This document shows, in pieces, positions 9,584 through 18,147 of a DNA stretch of 64,000 nucleotides. The translations under genes and the position numbers were made by a program. The notes under the pieces are model-generated. The model was given only the letters and a program-made list of their open reading frames with translations, was not told the DNA's origin and searched no databases. The DNA is from Limimaricola cinnabarinus LL-001 (GTDB lineage Bacteria; Pseudomonadota; Alphaproteobacteria; Rhodobacterales; Rhodobacteraceae): positions 1-64,000 of the forward strand of contig NZ_BATB01000010.1 in NCBI RefSeq assembly GCF_000466965.1, written 5' to 3'. Position 1 is the stretch's first letter. Each line of letters starts with the position of its first letter.

Positions 9584-9994
9584 TCAGTCGTCGCGCGAGG
9601 CGGTGACCGCCGGAGCGGGACGATCCGGAATCTCCTGCGCCTCGCGCGCACCGGGCACGGCGCGGGTGGGGGCCGGGGCCGGGGTCTCGGCCCGGCTCGC
9701 GCTCAGCCCTTGGGGCTGGGGCTGCGCTGCGATCGGATCGGCGGCGACGGGCGTGACCTGCGCCGTGGCACGGCGGAACACCAGCACCGAATGATAGACC
9801 GTGCTGCGGCCCCGAAACCCTTGCCGCTCCTCGCAGGGCAGGGTCTCGGCGCGCTGATACTCCCAACCCTTGGCGGCCATCTCGTTGATCGTGGACTGCA
9901 ACGCATGCGCATAGCGGTCCTCGGAGGTCTTCAGCCCGCGTTCCTTGACGCCGCGCTTGGGCGCGGGAACGACGCGGTAGTCATAGGCGGTCAT
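9584..9994 (-). CDS. DUF4177 domain protein with Pro/Ala-rich tail
   Basis: A 136-residue protein. Residues 1-76 match the small DUF4177 fold (MTAYDYRVVPAPKRG, then INEMAAKGWEYQRAETLPC and VYHSVLVFRR). Residues 80-136 are a low-complexity Pro/Ala/Gln tail with no recognisable domain. Function is unknown. It follows gatB by 20 bases on the same strand and may be co-transcribed with it. The start at 9994 is taken because the DUF begins there; an upstream in-frame ATG at 10018 would overlap the gatB stop. The DNA of the tail carries a G-run motif on the opposite strand (9664-9684). Confidence 0.8.
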   Translation of the reverse strand: MTAYDYRVVPAPKRGVKERGLKTSEDRYAHALQSTINEMAAKGWEYQRAETLPCEERQGFRGRSTVYHSVLVFRRATAQVTPVAADPIAAQPQPQGLSASRAETPAPAPTRAVPGAREAQEIPDRPAPAVTASRDD

Positions 9995-10014
9995 GGCGCT
10001 CTCCTTGCGCGGGC

Positions 10015-11538
10015 TCAAAGCCCGAGCTTTTGCGTGACGATCTGGTTGACGGCAGCGGGGTTGGCCTTACCGCCGGTGGACTTCATCACCTGGCCCACGA
10101 ACCAGCCCGCGAGCTTGGGGTTCTGCTTGGCCTTTTCTACCTGCGCGGGATTGGCGGCGATGATCTCGTCGACCGCCGCCTCGATGGCACCGGTGTCCGT
10201 GACCTGCTTCATGCCGCGATCCTCGACGATCTGCGCCGGGTCGCCGCCCTCGGTGTAGACGATTTCGAACAGGTCCTTGGCTATCTTGCCCGAGATGTCC
10301 CCCTTGGCGATCAGCGCCACGATATCACCGAGCTGCGCAGGGCTGACCGGGCTCTGCTCGATGCCCAGATCGTCCTTCTTTAGGCGACCGAACAGCTCGT
10401 TGATGACCCAATTCGCGGCAAGCTTGCCGTCCTTGGCGCTGTCGATGTGGTTCACCACCGCCTCGAAATACACGGCGTTGGCCAACTCCGCGGTCAGCAC
10501 GCCCGCGTCATACTCCGACAGCCCCATGTCGCCCATGAAGCGCGCCTTCTTGGCATCGGGCAGCTCGGGCAGATGCGCCGCGATGTCGTCGACCCAGGCC
10601 TGCTCGATCTCGAGTGGCAGCAGGTCGGGGTCGGGGAAGTAGCGGTAGTCATGCGCCTCTTCCTTGGAGCGCATCGAGCGGGTCTCGTTCTTGTCGGGAT
10701 CGTAGAGGCGCGTCTCCTGCACGACGCTGCCGCCATCTTCGAGAATGGCGATCTGACGCCGCGCCTCGAAGTCGATCGCGGCTTGGATGAAGCGCATCGA
10801 GTTCATGTTCTTGATCTCGCAGCGGGTGCCCAGATGCGAGAAGTCCTGCGTTTCCTGATAGTGCTCGTAATCGCCGGGACGGCAGACCGAGACGTTCACG
10901 TCGGCGCGCAGGTTGCCGTTTTGCATGTTGCCGTCGCAGGTCCCGAGATAGCGCAGGATCTGGCGCAGCTTGCCGACATAGGCCGCCGCTTCCTCGGGGC
11001 CGCGAATGTCGGGACGGCTGACGATCTCCATCAGCGCCACCCCGGTGCGGTTGAGGTCGACGAAGGACATGTTGGGGTCCATGTCGTGGATCGACTTGCC
11101 CGCGTCCTGTTCGAGATGGATGCGCTCAATCCGCACCAGCCGCGCCTGACCGTTGCCCATTTCGACCAGCACTTCGCCTTCGCCGACGATCGGGTGGTAG
11201 AGCTGGCTGATCTGGTAGCCCTGCGGCAGGTCCGGATAGAAGTAGTTCTTGCGATCGAAGGCCGAGCGCAGGTTGATCTCGGCCTTGAGGCCGAGGCCGG
11301 TGCGCACCGCCTGCGCCACGCAGCCCTCGTTGATGACGGGCAGCATGCCGGGCATGCCCGCGTCGATGAACGAGACGTTGGAGTTGGGTTCCGCGCCGAA
11401 GGCCGTCGACGCGCCCGAGAACAGCTTGGCGCGGGTGGCGACCTGCGCATGCACCTCAAGGCCGATCACCAGCTCCCAATCCCCGGTCGCGCCCGCGATC
11501 ACCTTGGGGGCGGGGGCCTCGTATGTCAGGTCCAGCAT
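10015..11538 (-). CDS. gatB: Asp-tRNA(Asn)/Glu-tRNA(Gln) amidotransferase subunit B
   Basis: GatB is the kinase/transamidase subunit of GatCAB, which converts Glu-tRNA(Gln) or Asp-tRNA(Asn) to the amidated forms. The 507-residue length is normal. The N-terminal catalytic half has [11 protein letters not shown], the [19 protein letters not shown] segment and the [14 protein letters not shown] motif. The C-terminal YqeY-like tail ends in [20 protein letters not shown] 11538 is preceded by a GGAGAGG ribosome binding site; an upstream ATG at 11556 is less likely. gatA and gatC are not in the window. Confidence 0.97.
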   Translation of the reverse strand: MLDLTYEAPAPKVIAGATGDWELVIGLEVHAQVATRAKLFSGASTAFGAEPNSNVSFIDAGMPGMLPVINEGCVAQAVRTGLGLKAEINLRSAFDRKNYFYPDLPQGYQISQLYHPIVGEGEVLVEMGNGQARLVRIERIHLEQDAGKSIHDMDPNMSFVDLNRTGVALMEIVSRPDIRGPEEAAAYVGKLRQILRYLGTCDGNMQNGNLRADVNVSVCRPGDYEHYQETQDFSHLGTRCEIKNMNSMRFIQAAIDFEARRQIAILEDGGSVVQETRLYDPDKNETRSMRSKEEAHDYRYFPDPDLLPLEIEQAWVDDIAAHLPELPDAKKARFMGDMGLSEYDAGVLTAELANAVYFEAVVNHIDSAKDGKLAANWVINELFGRLKKDDLGIEQSPVSPAQLGDIVALIAKGDISGKIAKDLFEIVYTEGGDPAQIVEDRGMKQVTDTGAIEAAVDEIIAANPAQVEKAKQNPKLAGWFVGQVMKSTGGKANPAAVNQIVTQKLGL

Positions 11539-11752
11539 GGGAGCCTCTCCTTGCACCGTTGTCGCGGGTCTGATTAGGCGCGAACGCCCCGCGCTTCAAG
11601 GGTAGGGAGAGGATGTCGGGGATCGGCGGACCGGCGCGACGATTGGGCGGTATCTCGCCGAAAATATGGTAGGATTGCCTGCGCGCTCGACTCAAGGCGA
11701 CGGTCTGGGACAGATCGCTCTCAGTTGCTGCCACAACGGACAAGATCAGAAA

Positions 11753-12418
11753 ATGTTCCCGACGAGTGTCTCTGCGCGTCTGCGCCGCCTCATGCCGATC
11801 GCTCTTCTCAGTCTCGGCGCCGCCTGCGCTCAGATCCCTGAGCCGGAGGCACCTGTCGCTCCCGCCCCCACACCCGCCGCCATGCCGGTGATGGCATGGG
11901 ATCATCGCCCCGAAAGTGCGCAGTGGACCGACGCCACGCTGGCGGCCCTCAAGGCGCATGGTGCGCCGCTTTTGAGCCAAGTGCCCGGCGATATCGCGAC
12001 ATGGTGCCCCGGCTATGCCGAGGCCTCACGGGATGAGCGCGCGGCCTTCTGGGCGGGGATGCTCTCGGCCCTGGCCAAGCATGAAAGCACCTGGAATCCC
12101 GGCGCCGTCGGCGGAGGCGGCAAATGGTTCGGGCTCGTGCAGATCGCCCCGGCCACCGCGCGCAGCTATGGCTGCGCGGCGGGCAGCGGCTCGGCGCTCA
12201 AGGACGGCGTGTCCAACCTCTCCTGCGCCGTGCGCATCGCTGCGCGCACGGTGCGGCGCGATGGCGTGGTCTCAGCGGGAATGCGCGGCCTCGCCGCCGA
12301 CTGGGGCCCGTTCCATTCGTCTCGCAAGCGCAGCGATATGGCCAACTGGACCCGCAACCAGAGCTACTGTCAGCCACGCCAAGCCGCTGTCGCCGACAAG
12401 ACTGGCAAGGCCGGCTGA
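11753..12418 (+). CDS. Transglycosylase-like exported protein, copy 1
   Basis: A 221-residue exported protein with a signal sequence ending near C25 (LGAACAQ, an imperfect lipobox) and a Pro/Ala-rich spacer to about residue 50. The rest resembles the lytic transglycosylase SLT fold: E113 in SALAKHESTWNP is the likely catalytic glutamate, followed by FGLVQIAPATARSYGC and an NLSCAVRIA segment. It would cleave peptidoglycan glycan strands in the periplasm. The next gene is a diverged paralogue, sharing DIATWCP and the GGGG turn. It is transcribed divergently from gatB. Confidence 0.82.
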   Translation: MFPTSVSARLRRLMPIALLSLGAACAQIPEPEAPVAPAPTPAAMPVMAWDHRPESAQWTDATLAALKAHGAPLLSQVPGDIATWCPGYAEASRDERAAFWAGMLSALAKHESTWNPGAVGGGGKWFGLVQIAPATARSYGCAAGSGSALKDGVSNLSCAVRIAARTVRRDGVVSAGMRGLAADWGPFHSSRKRSDMANWTRNQSYCQPRQAAVADKTGKAG

Positions 12419-12531
12419 GCGTGAGGGCTGTCGCCTCCGCGACACAGGCCTCGCGCCGTCGCGGAGCCGCGCGCGTCCTGAGATCACTTTCGCGTTGCAT
12501 CGTGTCGCGGCGACAGTGCAGTTATCCCCAC

Positions 12532-13398
12532 ATGCTCGTGGCACTGACGATCCTGGGGGGATCGACGGCCGTGTCGTCGGGTTCGACGGTCCATGCCGAG
12601 CCGTCGGACCCGGCGGAATTACATATACCCATCAGACGCTTGCAGGTTGACGTTCAGGCAACGCCTGCGCCGCCTACACCCGGTCCCACTGCACCGCGCC
12701 TCGACCCACCCGTCCTTGATGCCTCCGATCTTCGGATCGACCAAGCACCCCCTGCCACCTTGCGTCCGATGCTGCGCCCCGCCTCGTTGGCCGCAAGCTC
12801 GATCCTGCCCGTGCCGGGACTGCGCCCGCAAGCTCGCGATCCGTTCCTGCCCGAGGCTCGCTGGGACGGCAAGCCGGGTACCGGGCTATGGACGCGGGGG
12901 CTCATGGCGGCGCTGCGCGGCCCGGCGTCGGACCTCGCCGACGTCGTGCCTAACGATATCGCGACATGGTGTCCGGCCTATGCCGACAATCCGCCCCGGC
13001 TGCGCCGGGCCTTCTGGGTTGGTGTCATGTCCGCGCTGGCCCGGTTCGAAAGCAGGCACCGCGCCGATGCGGTGGGCGGCGGCGGGCTTTATCACGGGTT
13101 ATTGCAGATCCTGCCCGGCACGGCGCGCGGCTATGGCTGCGTGGCGCGCGACGGGGCAATGTTGCGCGATCCGGTGCGCAATCTCAGCTGCGCAGCACGG
13201 ATTATGGCGCGCACCGTCACTCGTGACCGGGCCGTGGCGCTCAAGGATGGCAGGCGAGCCGGGATCGCCGCCGACTGGGGGCCGATGACCAAGCCGTCCA
13301 TGCGCGCCGAAATGGCGGCGTGGACCCGAGAGCAGAGCTATTGCAAGCGCAAGGCGCTTCTCAGTGTGCCACGTCCCCAAGCGCGGCCCGAAACCTGA
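12532..13398 (+). CDS. Transglycosylase-like exported protein, copy 2
   Basis: A 288-residue paralogue of the preceding gene. A signal peptide (about 1-22, ending VHA) is followed by a long Pro-rich linker (23-125), then the catalytic domain with E173 in SALARFESRHR, GGGGLYHGLLQILPGTARGYGC and NLSCAARIMARTV. The domain ends in WTREQSYCKRK, the same place as copy 1. The start is uncertain: ATG 12532 gives a clean signal peptide, but GTG 12421, three bases after the upstream stop, is in frame and would add 37 residues. Confidence 0.78.
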   Translation: MLVALTILGGSTAVSSGSTVHAEPSDPAELHIPIRRLQVDVQATPAPPTPGPTAPRLDPPVLDASDLRIDQAPPATLRPMLRPASLAASSILPVPGLRPQARDPFLPEARWDGKPGTGLWTRGLMAALRGPASDLADVVPNDIATWCPAYADNPPRLRRAFWVGVMSALARFESRHRADAVGGGGLYHGLLQILPGTARGYGCVARDGAMLRDPVRNLSCAARIMARTVTRDRAVALKDGRRAGIAADWGPMTKPSMRAEMAAWTREQSYCKRKALLSVPRPQARPET

Positions 13399-13413
13399 CC
13401 CGGGCTCAGGGGC

Positions 13414-14277
13414 TCAGGCCCGAGTGCGAAGGATCGGACGGGTCGAACGCACGAGGCTTACCGTCGGCGCATCGCGCCCGCCCAGACCCAGTGTTGCCCG
13501 CCGCAGCATCTCGATGCCGCCTTCGGCCTTGATGGGCAGTGAGGCGGGCGAGATTTCCTCACCCACGGTGATGACATAGGGCTGGCGATCCTTGTTCAGC
13601 ATCTCGTGGAACAGGGTGATGTCGCGTAGCGTCGGGTGGACCATGTCGAAAAGATAAAACAGCGCCGAATTGCGGGCGCGGATGTTCACCGGGATCACCG
13701 GCAGATCGAATTTGCGCGCAAGCATCGCCGCCGATGGCATCCATGGCCGCTCGTGCAGTCGCAGACCCCGCCGCTTGGCAAGGCGACCCGACGGGAAGAT
13801 CACGCCAAGCCGCCCCTCCGCGACCGCCTGCCGGGTCAGGTCCATGGTGACCTTGGTCTTGGCGTGGCTGCGTTTGTCCTTGCGCCATTCGACCGGAAGG
13901 ATGAGGTCCTGCATCTGCGGCAGCACCCTCAGGATGTCGCCATTGGCATAGATGAACAGGTCGGGCCGGATCGTCTTGAGCGCGTGGTAAAGCATGATCC
14001 CGTCGGCGATGCCGGTGGGATGATTGGCCACGATAAGCGCCGGGCCGTGGCGCGGCACGTTGTCGAGGCCAGTCACCGTAAGGTGCTTGGCGAGCATGTC
14101 GCCCATGTCACCCATGATCCGCGCCGTCGGCTCGTCGCGAAGCTTTGTACCGATCGAGACGGTGCGGTCGTAAGACAGAGCAAGGTGCAAAAGACCGCGC
14201 AACGGCTTCACCAAGGGTGATTGCCGGAACATCCACGGGGCACGCTCGGCAATCAGCGGGTCAATGCGGTCTTTCAT
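13414..14277 (-). CDS. Lysophospholipid acyltransferase family protein
   Basis: A 287-residue acyltransferase of the PlsC/LPLAT superfamily, transferring an acyl chain to a glycerol-phosphate or similar lipid at the inner membrane. The block I motif is ANHPTGIADG with H86; the spacing to the aspartate is one residue longer than the usual HX4D. IFPSGRLAKRRG at about 158-170 corresponds to the substrate-binding block, and LPVIPVNIR to the last block. Which lipid it uses cannot be read from the sequence. It is convergent with the second transglycosylase gene, 15 bases apart. Confidence 0.85.
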   Translation of the reverse strand: MKDRIDPLIAERAPWMFRQSPLVKPLRGLLHLALSYDRTVSIGTKLRDEPTARIMGDMGDMLAKHLTVTGLDNVPRHGPALIVANHPTGIADGIMLYHALKTIRPDLFIYANGDILRVLPQMQDLILPVEWRKDKRSHAKTKVTMDLTRQAVAEGRLGVIFPSGRLAKRRGLRLHERPWMPSAAMLARKFDLPVIPVNIRARNSALFYLFDMVHPTLRDITLFHEMLNKDRQPYVITVGEEISPASLPIKAEGGIEMLRRATLGLGGRDAPTVSLVRSTRPILRTRA

Positions 14278-14397
14278 GAAGCTTTAATAACCATCAGCAC
14301 AAGGCAGTTCCGTGACATTTGCGGGATTGTCGTGCTTTTGGCAATGGAGTTGCCCGAGGCAGGGGCAGAGCGGCAAGCGAGCGCCGCTTTGAGATAC

Positions 14398-14421
14398 GGG
14401 GCGGCGACCGGTCACCGCCCC
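14398..14421 (-). terminator. GC hairpin after the PfpI-like gene
   Basis: GGGGCGG and CCGCCCC form a 7-bp stem with a 10-base loop, 12 bases downstream of the PfpI-like gene on its strand. There is no clear T-tract. Confidence 0.4.
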
Positions 14422-14433
14422 GCAAAAGATGCG

Positions 14434-14994
14434 TCAGGCCGCGTCACGTTCGTGACGGCCTTCGCGCACTTCCTCGATGATCTTTGCTACGAAAGCGTCG
14501 AGATCGTCGGGGTTGCGGCTGGTGATGATGCCCTGATCGGTGACGACCTCGCGGTCGACCACTTTGGCGCCCGCATTTCTGAGATCCGTGCGAAGCGAGG
14601 GATAGGAGGTCATTTCGCGCCCCCCGACCACCTCGGCTTCGATGAGCACCCACGGCCCGTGGCAGATCGCCGCGACGATTTTGCCCGCTGTGGTGAAGTC
14701 CTTCACGAGCTGTACCGCCTCGAGCTTGGTGCGCAGCACATCGGGGTTGATCTGGCCGCCGGGCAGCACGATGGCGTGGTAATCATCCATCTTCGCATCC
14801 GAGATGGCGAGGTCGACATCGGCCTTCGGGCCCCAGTCGGTCTCGTCCCAGCTCTTGATCGCCTCGCCGTCCGGGCTGGCCACGTGAACGGTCGCACCCG
14901 CGGCACGCAGTTTGTCTCGCGGCACTTCCAGTTCGACCTTCTCGAAGCCGTCGGTGGCGATGATGAGGATCTTGGCGTCGGTAATGTCGGTCAT
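14434..14994 (-). CDS. DJ-1/PfpI family protein
   Basis: A 186-residue single-domain member of the DJ-1/PfpI superfamily, closest in layout to the YhbO/PfpI group (stress-related; protease or deglycase activities are reported for the family). The nucleophile elbow AICHGPW has C111 and H112. The early acidic residue that pairs with the cysteine is in DGFEKVELEVP (E18 region). A GGREMTSYPSLRTDLRNAG stretch matches the family. It appears to be monocistronic, lying between two hairpins. Confidence 0.92.
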   Translation of the reverse strand: MTDITDAKILIIATDGFEKVELEVPRDKLRAAGATVHVASPDGEAIKSWDETDWGPKADVDLAISDAKMDDYHAIVLPGGQINPDVLRTKLEAVQLVKDFTTAGKIVAAICHGPWVLIEAEVVGGREMTSYPSLRTDLRNAGAKVVDREVVTDQGIITSRNPDDLDAFVAKIIEEVREGRHERDAA

Positions 14995-15041
14995 GTCCGT
15001 CTCCTTGCGGTTCGGGGGTATCGGGGTCCAAACGGCAAGGG

Positions 15042-15070
15042 GTGAGGGGGCGTTCCATGCGCCCCCTCAC
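15042..15070 (-). terminator. Hairpin after pepN
   Basis: A perfect 11-bp stem GTGAGGGGGCG/CGCCCCCTCAC with a 7-base loop begins 8 bases after the pepN stop. It is very stable, but the downstream minus-strand sequence is not T-rich. Confidence 0.55.
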
Positions 15071-15077
15071 GCTTGGG

Positions 15078-17630
15078 TCAATCGGCGAGCATTCGCCCGA
15101 TCATCTCGGAAGTATCGCGGCTGAGGCCCTCTGTGCTTGCGATCCGCTCCAGCTCGGCCCGGATCAGCGTCTTGCGATCCGCATCATAGCGCTTCCAGGT
15201 CGAGAAGGCCTGCGTCATCCGCGCCGTGGTCTGCGGATTCAGCGGGTCGAGCTTAAGCAGCCAGTCGGCGAGCAGCCGGTAGCTCGCACCAGAGGGGGCA
15301 TGAAAGCCCGCCGCGTTGCCCGAGAGCGCGCCGAACACGGCCCGGAAGCGGTTGGGGTTCTTCCAGTCGAAGGCCGGATGCGCGGTGAGCGCCTCAGCCG
15401 TGGCGGCGGCGTCCCGCGGTGCGGAGGCCGCAACCTGCAAGCCGAACCACTTGTTCATCACCAACCGCTCGTGGCTCCATTGATCCTCGAACGCCTTCAG
15501 TTCGGCCTCGCCTTCACCAATCCTGAGCAGCCCGCCCAGCGCCGCGATCTGCTGGGTCATGTTGTCGGCGGCACGGTACTGCGCCCGCGCCCGGTCGCCG
15601 CCCTGCGTGAGCGACAGCAGCGACAGCGCCGCGTTGGTGAGCGACCGGCGGCCCGCGTCGGCGGCTTCGGGGCTGTAGGGGCCGGTGATCTGATGCGTGT
15701 CGTAAAGCCGGGACAGCACGTCGCCCAGCCTGTCGGCGATCCCATGGCGCAGCGCCTCGCGGGCCTCATGGATCGCGGTCGGGTCGGGGGCGTGGCCCGT
15801 CTCGAAGATCGCCTGCGCCAGCTCGTCCTCGCCCGGCAGGGCCAGAAGCTGTGCGCGAAACGCCGGATCGAGGGTTTCGTCGGCGATGCCGCGGCCCAGC
15901 GCGTCGATATAGCCCGCATCGGGGCCCGTGCCGTCTTGGATCATCGCCATGAGGTTGGTACGCGCCAGATCGCGCCCCGCTTCCCATTTGTTGAACGGGT
16001 CGGTGTCATGCGCGAGCAGGAAGGCGCGAGTCTCGTCGGATTGCTCCTGCCGCAGGATCACCGGCGCCGAAAAGCCGCGCAGGATCGACGGGACGGGCCG
16101 GGCCGACAGACCGTCGAAGGCAAAGCTCTGCTCGGCCTCGTTCAGTTCAAGCACCTGCGTCGGCACCACCTCGTCGCCATTCGGATTCAGCAGGCCCACC
16201 GCGACAGGGATCACCACCGGCTGCTTGTCGGGCTGGCCGGGGGTCGGGGGGGTCTCCTGCCTGAGCGTCAGCGTATAACGCCCCTCCGACCAGTCCTCGG
16301 CCACATGGACGCGCGGTGTGCCGGCCTGGGAATACCAGCGGGCGAACTGCGACAGGTCGCGGCCCGTGGCATCCTCGAAGGCGCGGAGCCAGTCCTCGAT
16401 GGTCACCGCCTGACCGTCATGGCGCTCGAAATAGAGGTCGAGCGCCTTGCCGTAGCCTTCATCTCCCACCAGCCGCCGGAGCATGCCAACGATCTCGGCG
16501 CCCTTCTCATAAACGGTAACGGTGTAGAAATTGTTGATCTCGACGAAGCTCTCGGGCCGCACCGGGTGGGCGAGCGGGCCATTGTCCTCGCGGAACTGCG
16601 CCGCGCGCAAGAGCATCGCATCGTCGATCCGCTTGACCGCATGGGAGCGCATGTCGCCGGTGAACTGCTGGTCGCGGAACACCGTGAGACCTTCCTTGAG
16701 GCACAGCTGGAACCAGTCGCGGCAGGTGACGCGGTTGCCGGTCCAGTTGTGGAAGTATTCATGCGCGATGATCGCCTCGATCCGTTCGAAATCGGCGTCG
16801 GTCGCGGTGGCGGGAGAGGCGAGTACGGCGGAGGAGTTGAAGATGTTCAGCCCCTTGTTTTCCATCGCGCCCATGTTGAAGTCATCGACCGCGACGATGT
16901 TGAACACGTCGAGGTCGTATTCGCGCCCGTAAACCTCTTCGTCCCATGTCATCGACTTCTTCAGCGCCTCCATCCCGAAGGCGCATTTGTCGATATCGGC
17001 CTCGCGGACCCAGAGGTTCAGCGCGACATCGCGGCCCGACATGGTGGTGAAGCTGCCCGAATGCGCGACGAGATCGCCTGCGACCAGCGCGAAGAGATAA
17101 GCGGGCTTGGGCCAGGGGTCGGACCATTCGGCAAAGCCTTCGCCCGAAGCGCCGGGATTGCCGTTCGACAGCAACACCGGCAGATCGCTTTCGATGCGCA
17201 CATGAAACGGGGCCATCACGTCGGGGCGGTCGGGATAGAAGGTGATCTTGCGAAAGCCCTCGGCCTCGCATTGCGTGCAATACATGCCGTTCGAGCGGTA
17301 GAGCCCTTCGAGCGCGGTGTTGTTCTCGGGGTCGATCTCGACCTCGGCCTCGAAGGTGAAGGACGCATCGGGCGCATCGAGCGTCAGCCCGCCCTCGATC
17401 AGTTCGGGCGTGACCTGCGCCCCGTTGATATGCGCGGAAATCAGCTTGAGCCCCTCGCCATGCAGGAAGAAGTCGCGCCCGGTGGCATCGGGGTTGGGGC
17501 GGAACCGGATTTCGGAGAGCACGCGCGTCGCATGCGGCGCGAGCCGGAAGGTCAGGCGCACCTCGTCCACGAGATAGGCGGGGGGCGTGTAATCCCTCAG
17601 ATAGACGGTGCGGGGATCGTGCTGTGTCAT
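15078..17630 (-). CDS. pepN: Aminopeptidase N (M1 family)
   Basis: An 850-residue zinc aminopeptidase releasing N-terminal residues from peptides in the cytosol. The exopeptidase motif GAMEN lies at 254-258 and the zinc site HEYFH at 290-294, with the third ligand E313 in CLKEGLTVF. The length and the alpha-helical C-terminal half match the E. coli PepN type. The start at 17630 is chosen since MTQHDPRTVYLRDY matches the family N-terminus, although the frame is open further upstream. It runs divergently from the small membrane-protein gene at 17755. Confidence 0.96.
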   Translation of the reverse strand: MTQHDPRTVYLRDYTPPAYLVDEVRLTFRLAPHATRVLSEIRFRPNPDATGRDFFLHGEGLKLISAHINGAQVTPELIEGGLTLDAPDASFTFEAEVEIDPENNTALEGLYRSNGMYCTQCEAEGFRKITFYPDRPDVMAPFHVRIESDLPVLLSNGNPGASGEGFAEWSDPWPKPAYLFALVAGDLVAHSGSFTTMSGRDVALNLWVREADIDKCAFGMEALKKSMTWDEEVYGREYDLDVFNIVAVDDFNMGAMENKGLNIFNSSAVLASPATATDADFERIEAIIAHEYFHNWTGNRVTCRDWFQLCLKEGLTVFRDQQFTGDMRSHAVKRIDDAMLLRAAQFREDNGPLAHPVRPESFVEINNFYTVTVYEKGAEIVGMLRRLVGDEGYGKALDLYFERHDGQAVTIEDWLRAFEDATGRDLSQFARWYSQAGTPRVHVAEDWSEGRYTLTLRQETPPTPGQPDKQPVVIPVAVGLLNPNGDEVVPTQVLELNEAEQSFAFDGLSARPVPSILRGFSAPVILRQEQSDETRAFLLAHDTDPFNKWEAGRDLARTNLMAMIQDGTGPDAGYIDALGRGIADETLDPAFRAQLLALPGEDELAQAIFETGHAPDPTAIHEAREALRHGIADRLGDVLSRLYDTHQITGPYSPEAADAGRRSLTNAALSLLSLTQGGDRARAQYRAADNMTQQIAALGGLLRIGEGEAELKAFEDQWSHERLVMNKWFGLQVAASAPRDAAATAEALTAHPAFDWKNPNRFRAVFGALSGNAAGFHAPSGASYRLLADWLLKLDPLNPQTTARMTQAFSTWKRYDADRKTLIRAELERIASTEGLSRDTSEMIGRMLAD

Positions 17631-17754
17631 GTCCGGGAACCTTTCGCTGAACCTTCGAGCTTGCGGGACGTTAGGGCTGAGACAGGTGGGCTTCAAGCGC
17701 GCCCCCGACCGCGACCGTGATTGGCGGCGCGGCAACCTTTCGAGGAGAATACCC

Positions 17755-18015
17755 ATGTCCGCCCCCCATACTGATGTCGAAAAACAGGAAAAGCGCCATA
17801 AGGGCCCGCTTACCGGCATGGCGATCGTCGCCATCTTCGGTGTGCTGCTGATCCTGTTTCTCGTGTTCATGGGCTTTGGCCAGGGCAATGAGCCCGAGGC
17901 CGAGGCCACCGTCGAGGCCGTGGGCAGCGGCGAGGTCGAGACCGCCGACGATGCCGATATCGTCGGCGCGCCCGAGCAGCTTGCCGACGAGACACCGGCG
18001 CAGCCGCAGCAGTGA
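17755..18015 (+). CDS. Small single-pass membrane protein
   Basis: An 86-residue protein with a charged N-terminus (EKQEKRHKG), one membrane helix at about residues 22-44 and an acidic tail rich in Glu, Asp and Ala. A good GAGGAGA ribosome binding site lies 7-8 bases before ATG 17755. No family is recognised and the function is unknown. It is followed by a strong hairpin and lies divergent to pepN. Confidence 0.75.
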   Translation: MSAPHTDVEKQEKRHKGPLTGMAIVAIFGVLLILFLVFMGFGQGNEPEAEATVEAVGSGEVETADDADIVGAPEQLADETPAQPQQ

Positions 18016-18033
18016 AGCCCCCGAAGGGGAAAA

Positions 18034-18069
18034 CGAAAAGGCGCGGGCCATGGGGCTCGCGCCTTTTCG
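18034..18069 (+). terminator. Terminator after the small membrane-protein gene
   Basis: A perfect 12-bp stem CGAAAAGGCGCG/CGCGCCTTTTCG with a 12-base loop. The T-run lies inside the 3' arm. It begins 18 bases after the stop codon and could work in both directions. Confidence 0.65.
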
Positions 18070-18147
18070 CGTGACGGCGGCATCTAGTTGCCGGTCCCCT
18101 CGGGATGGATTAGCCAATGCACAACCGTATGCGAGGAGGAGAGGCAG

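Noticed and set aside
15042-17720. 892-residue reading frame on the plus strand opposite pepN
   Set aside because: It lies wholly antisense to pepN, whose zinc site and GAMEN motif are clear; long open antisense frames are expected in GC-rich DNA.
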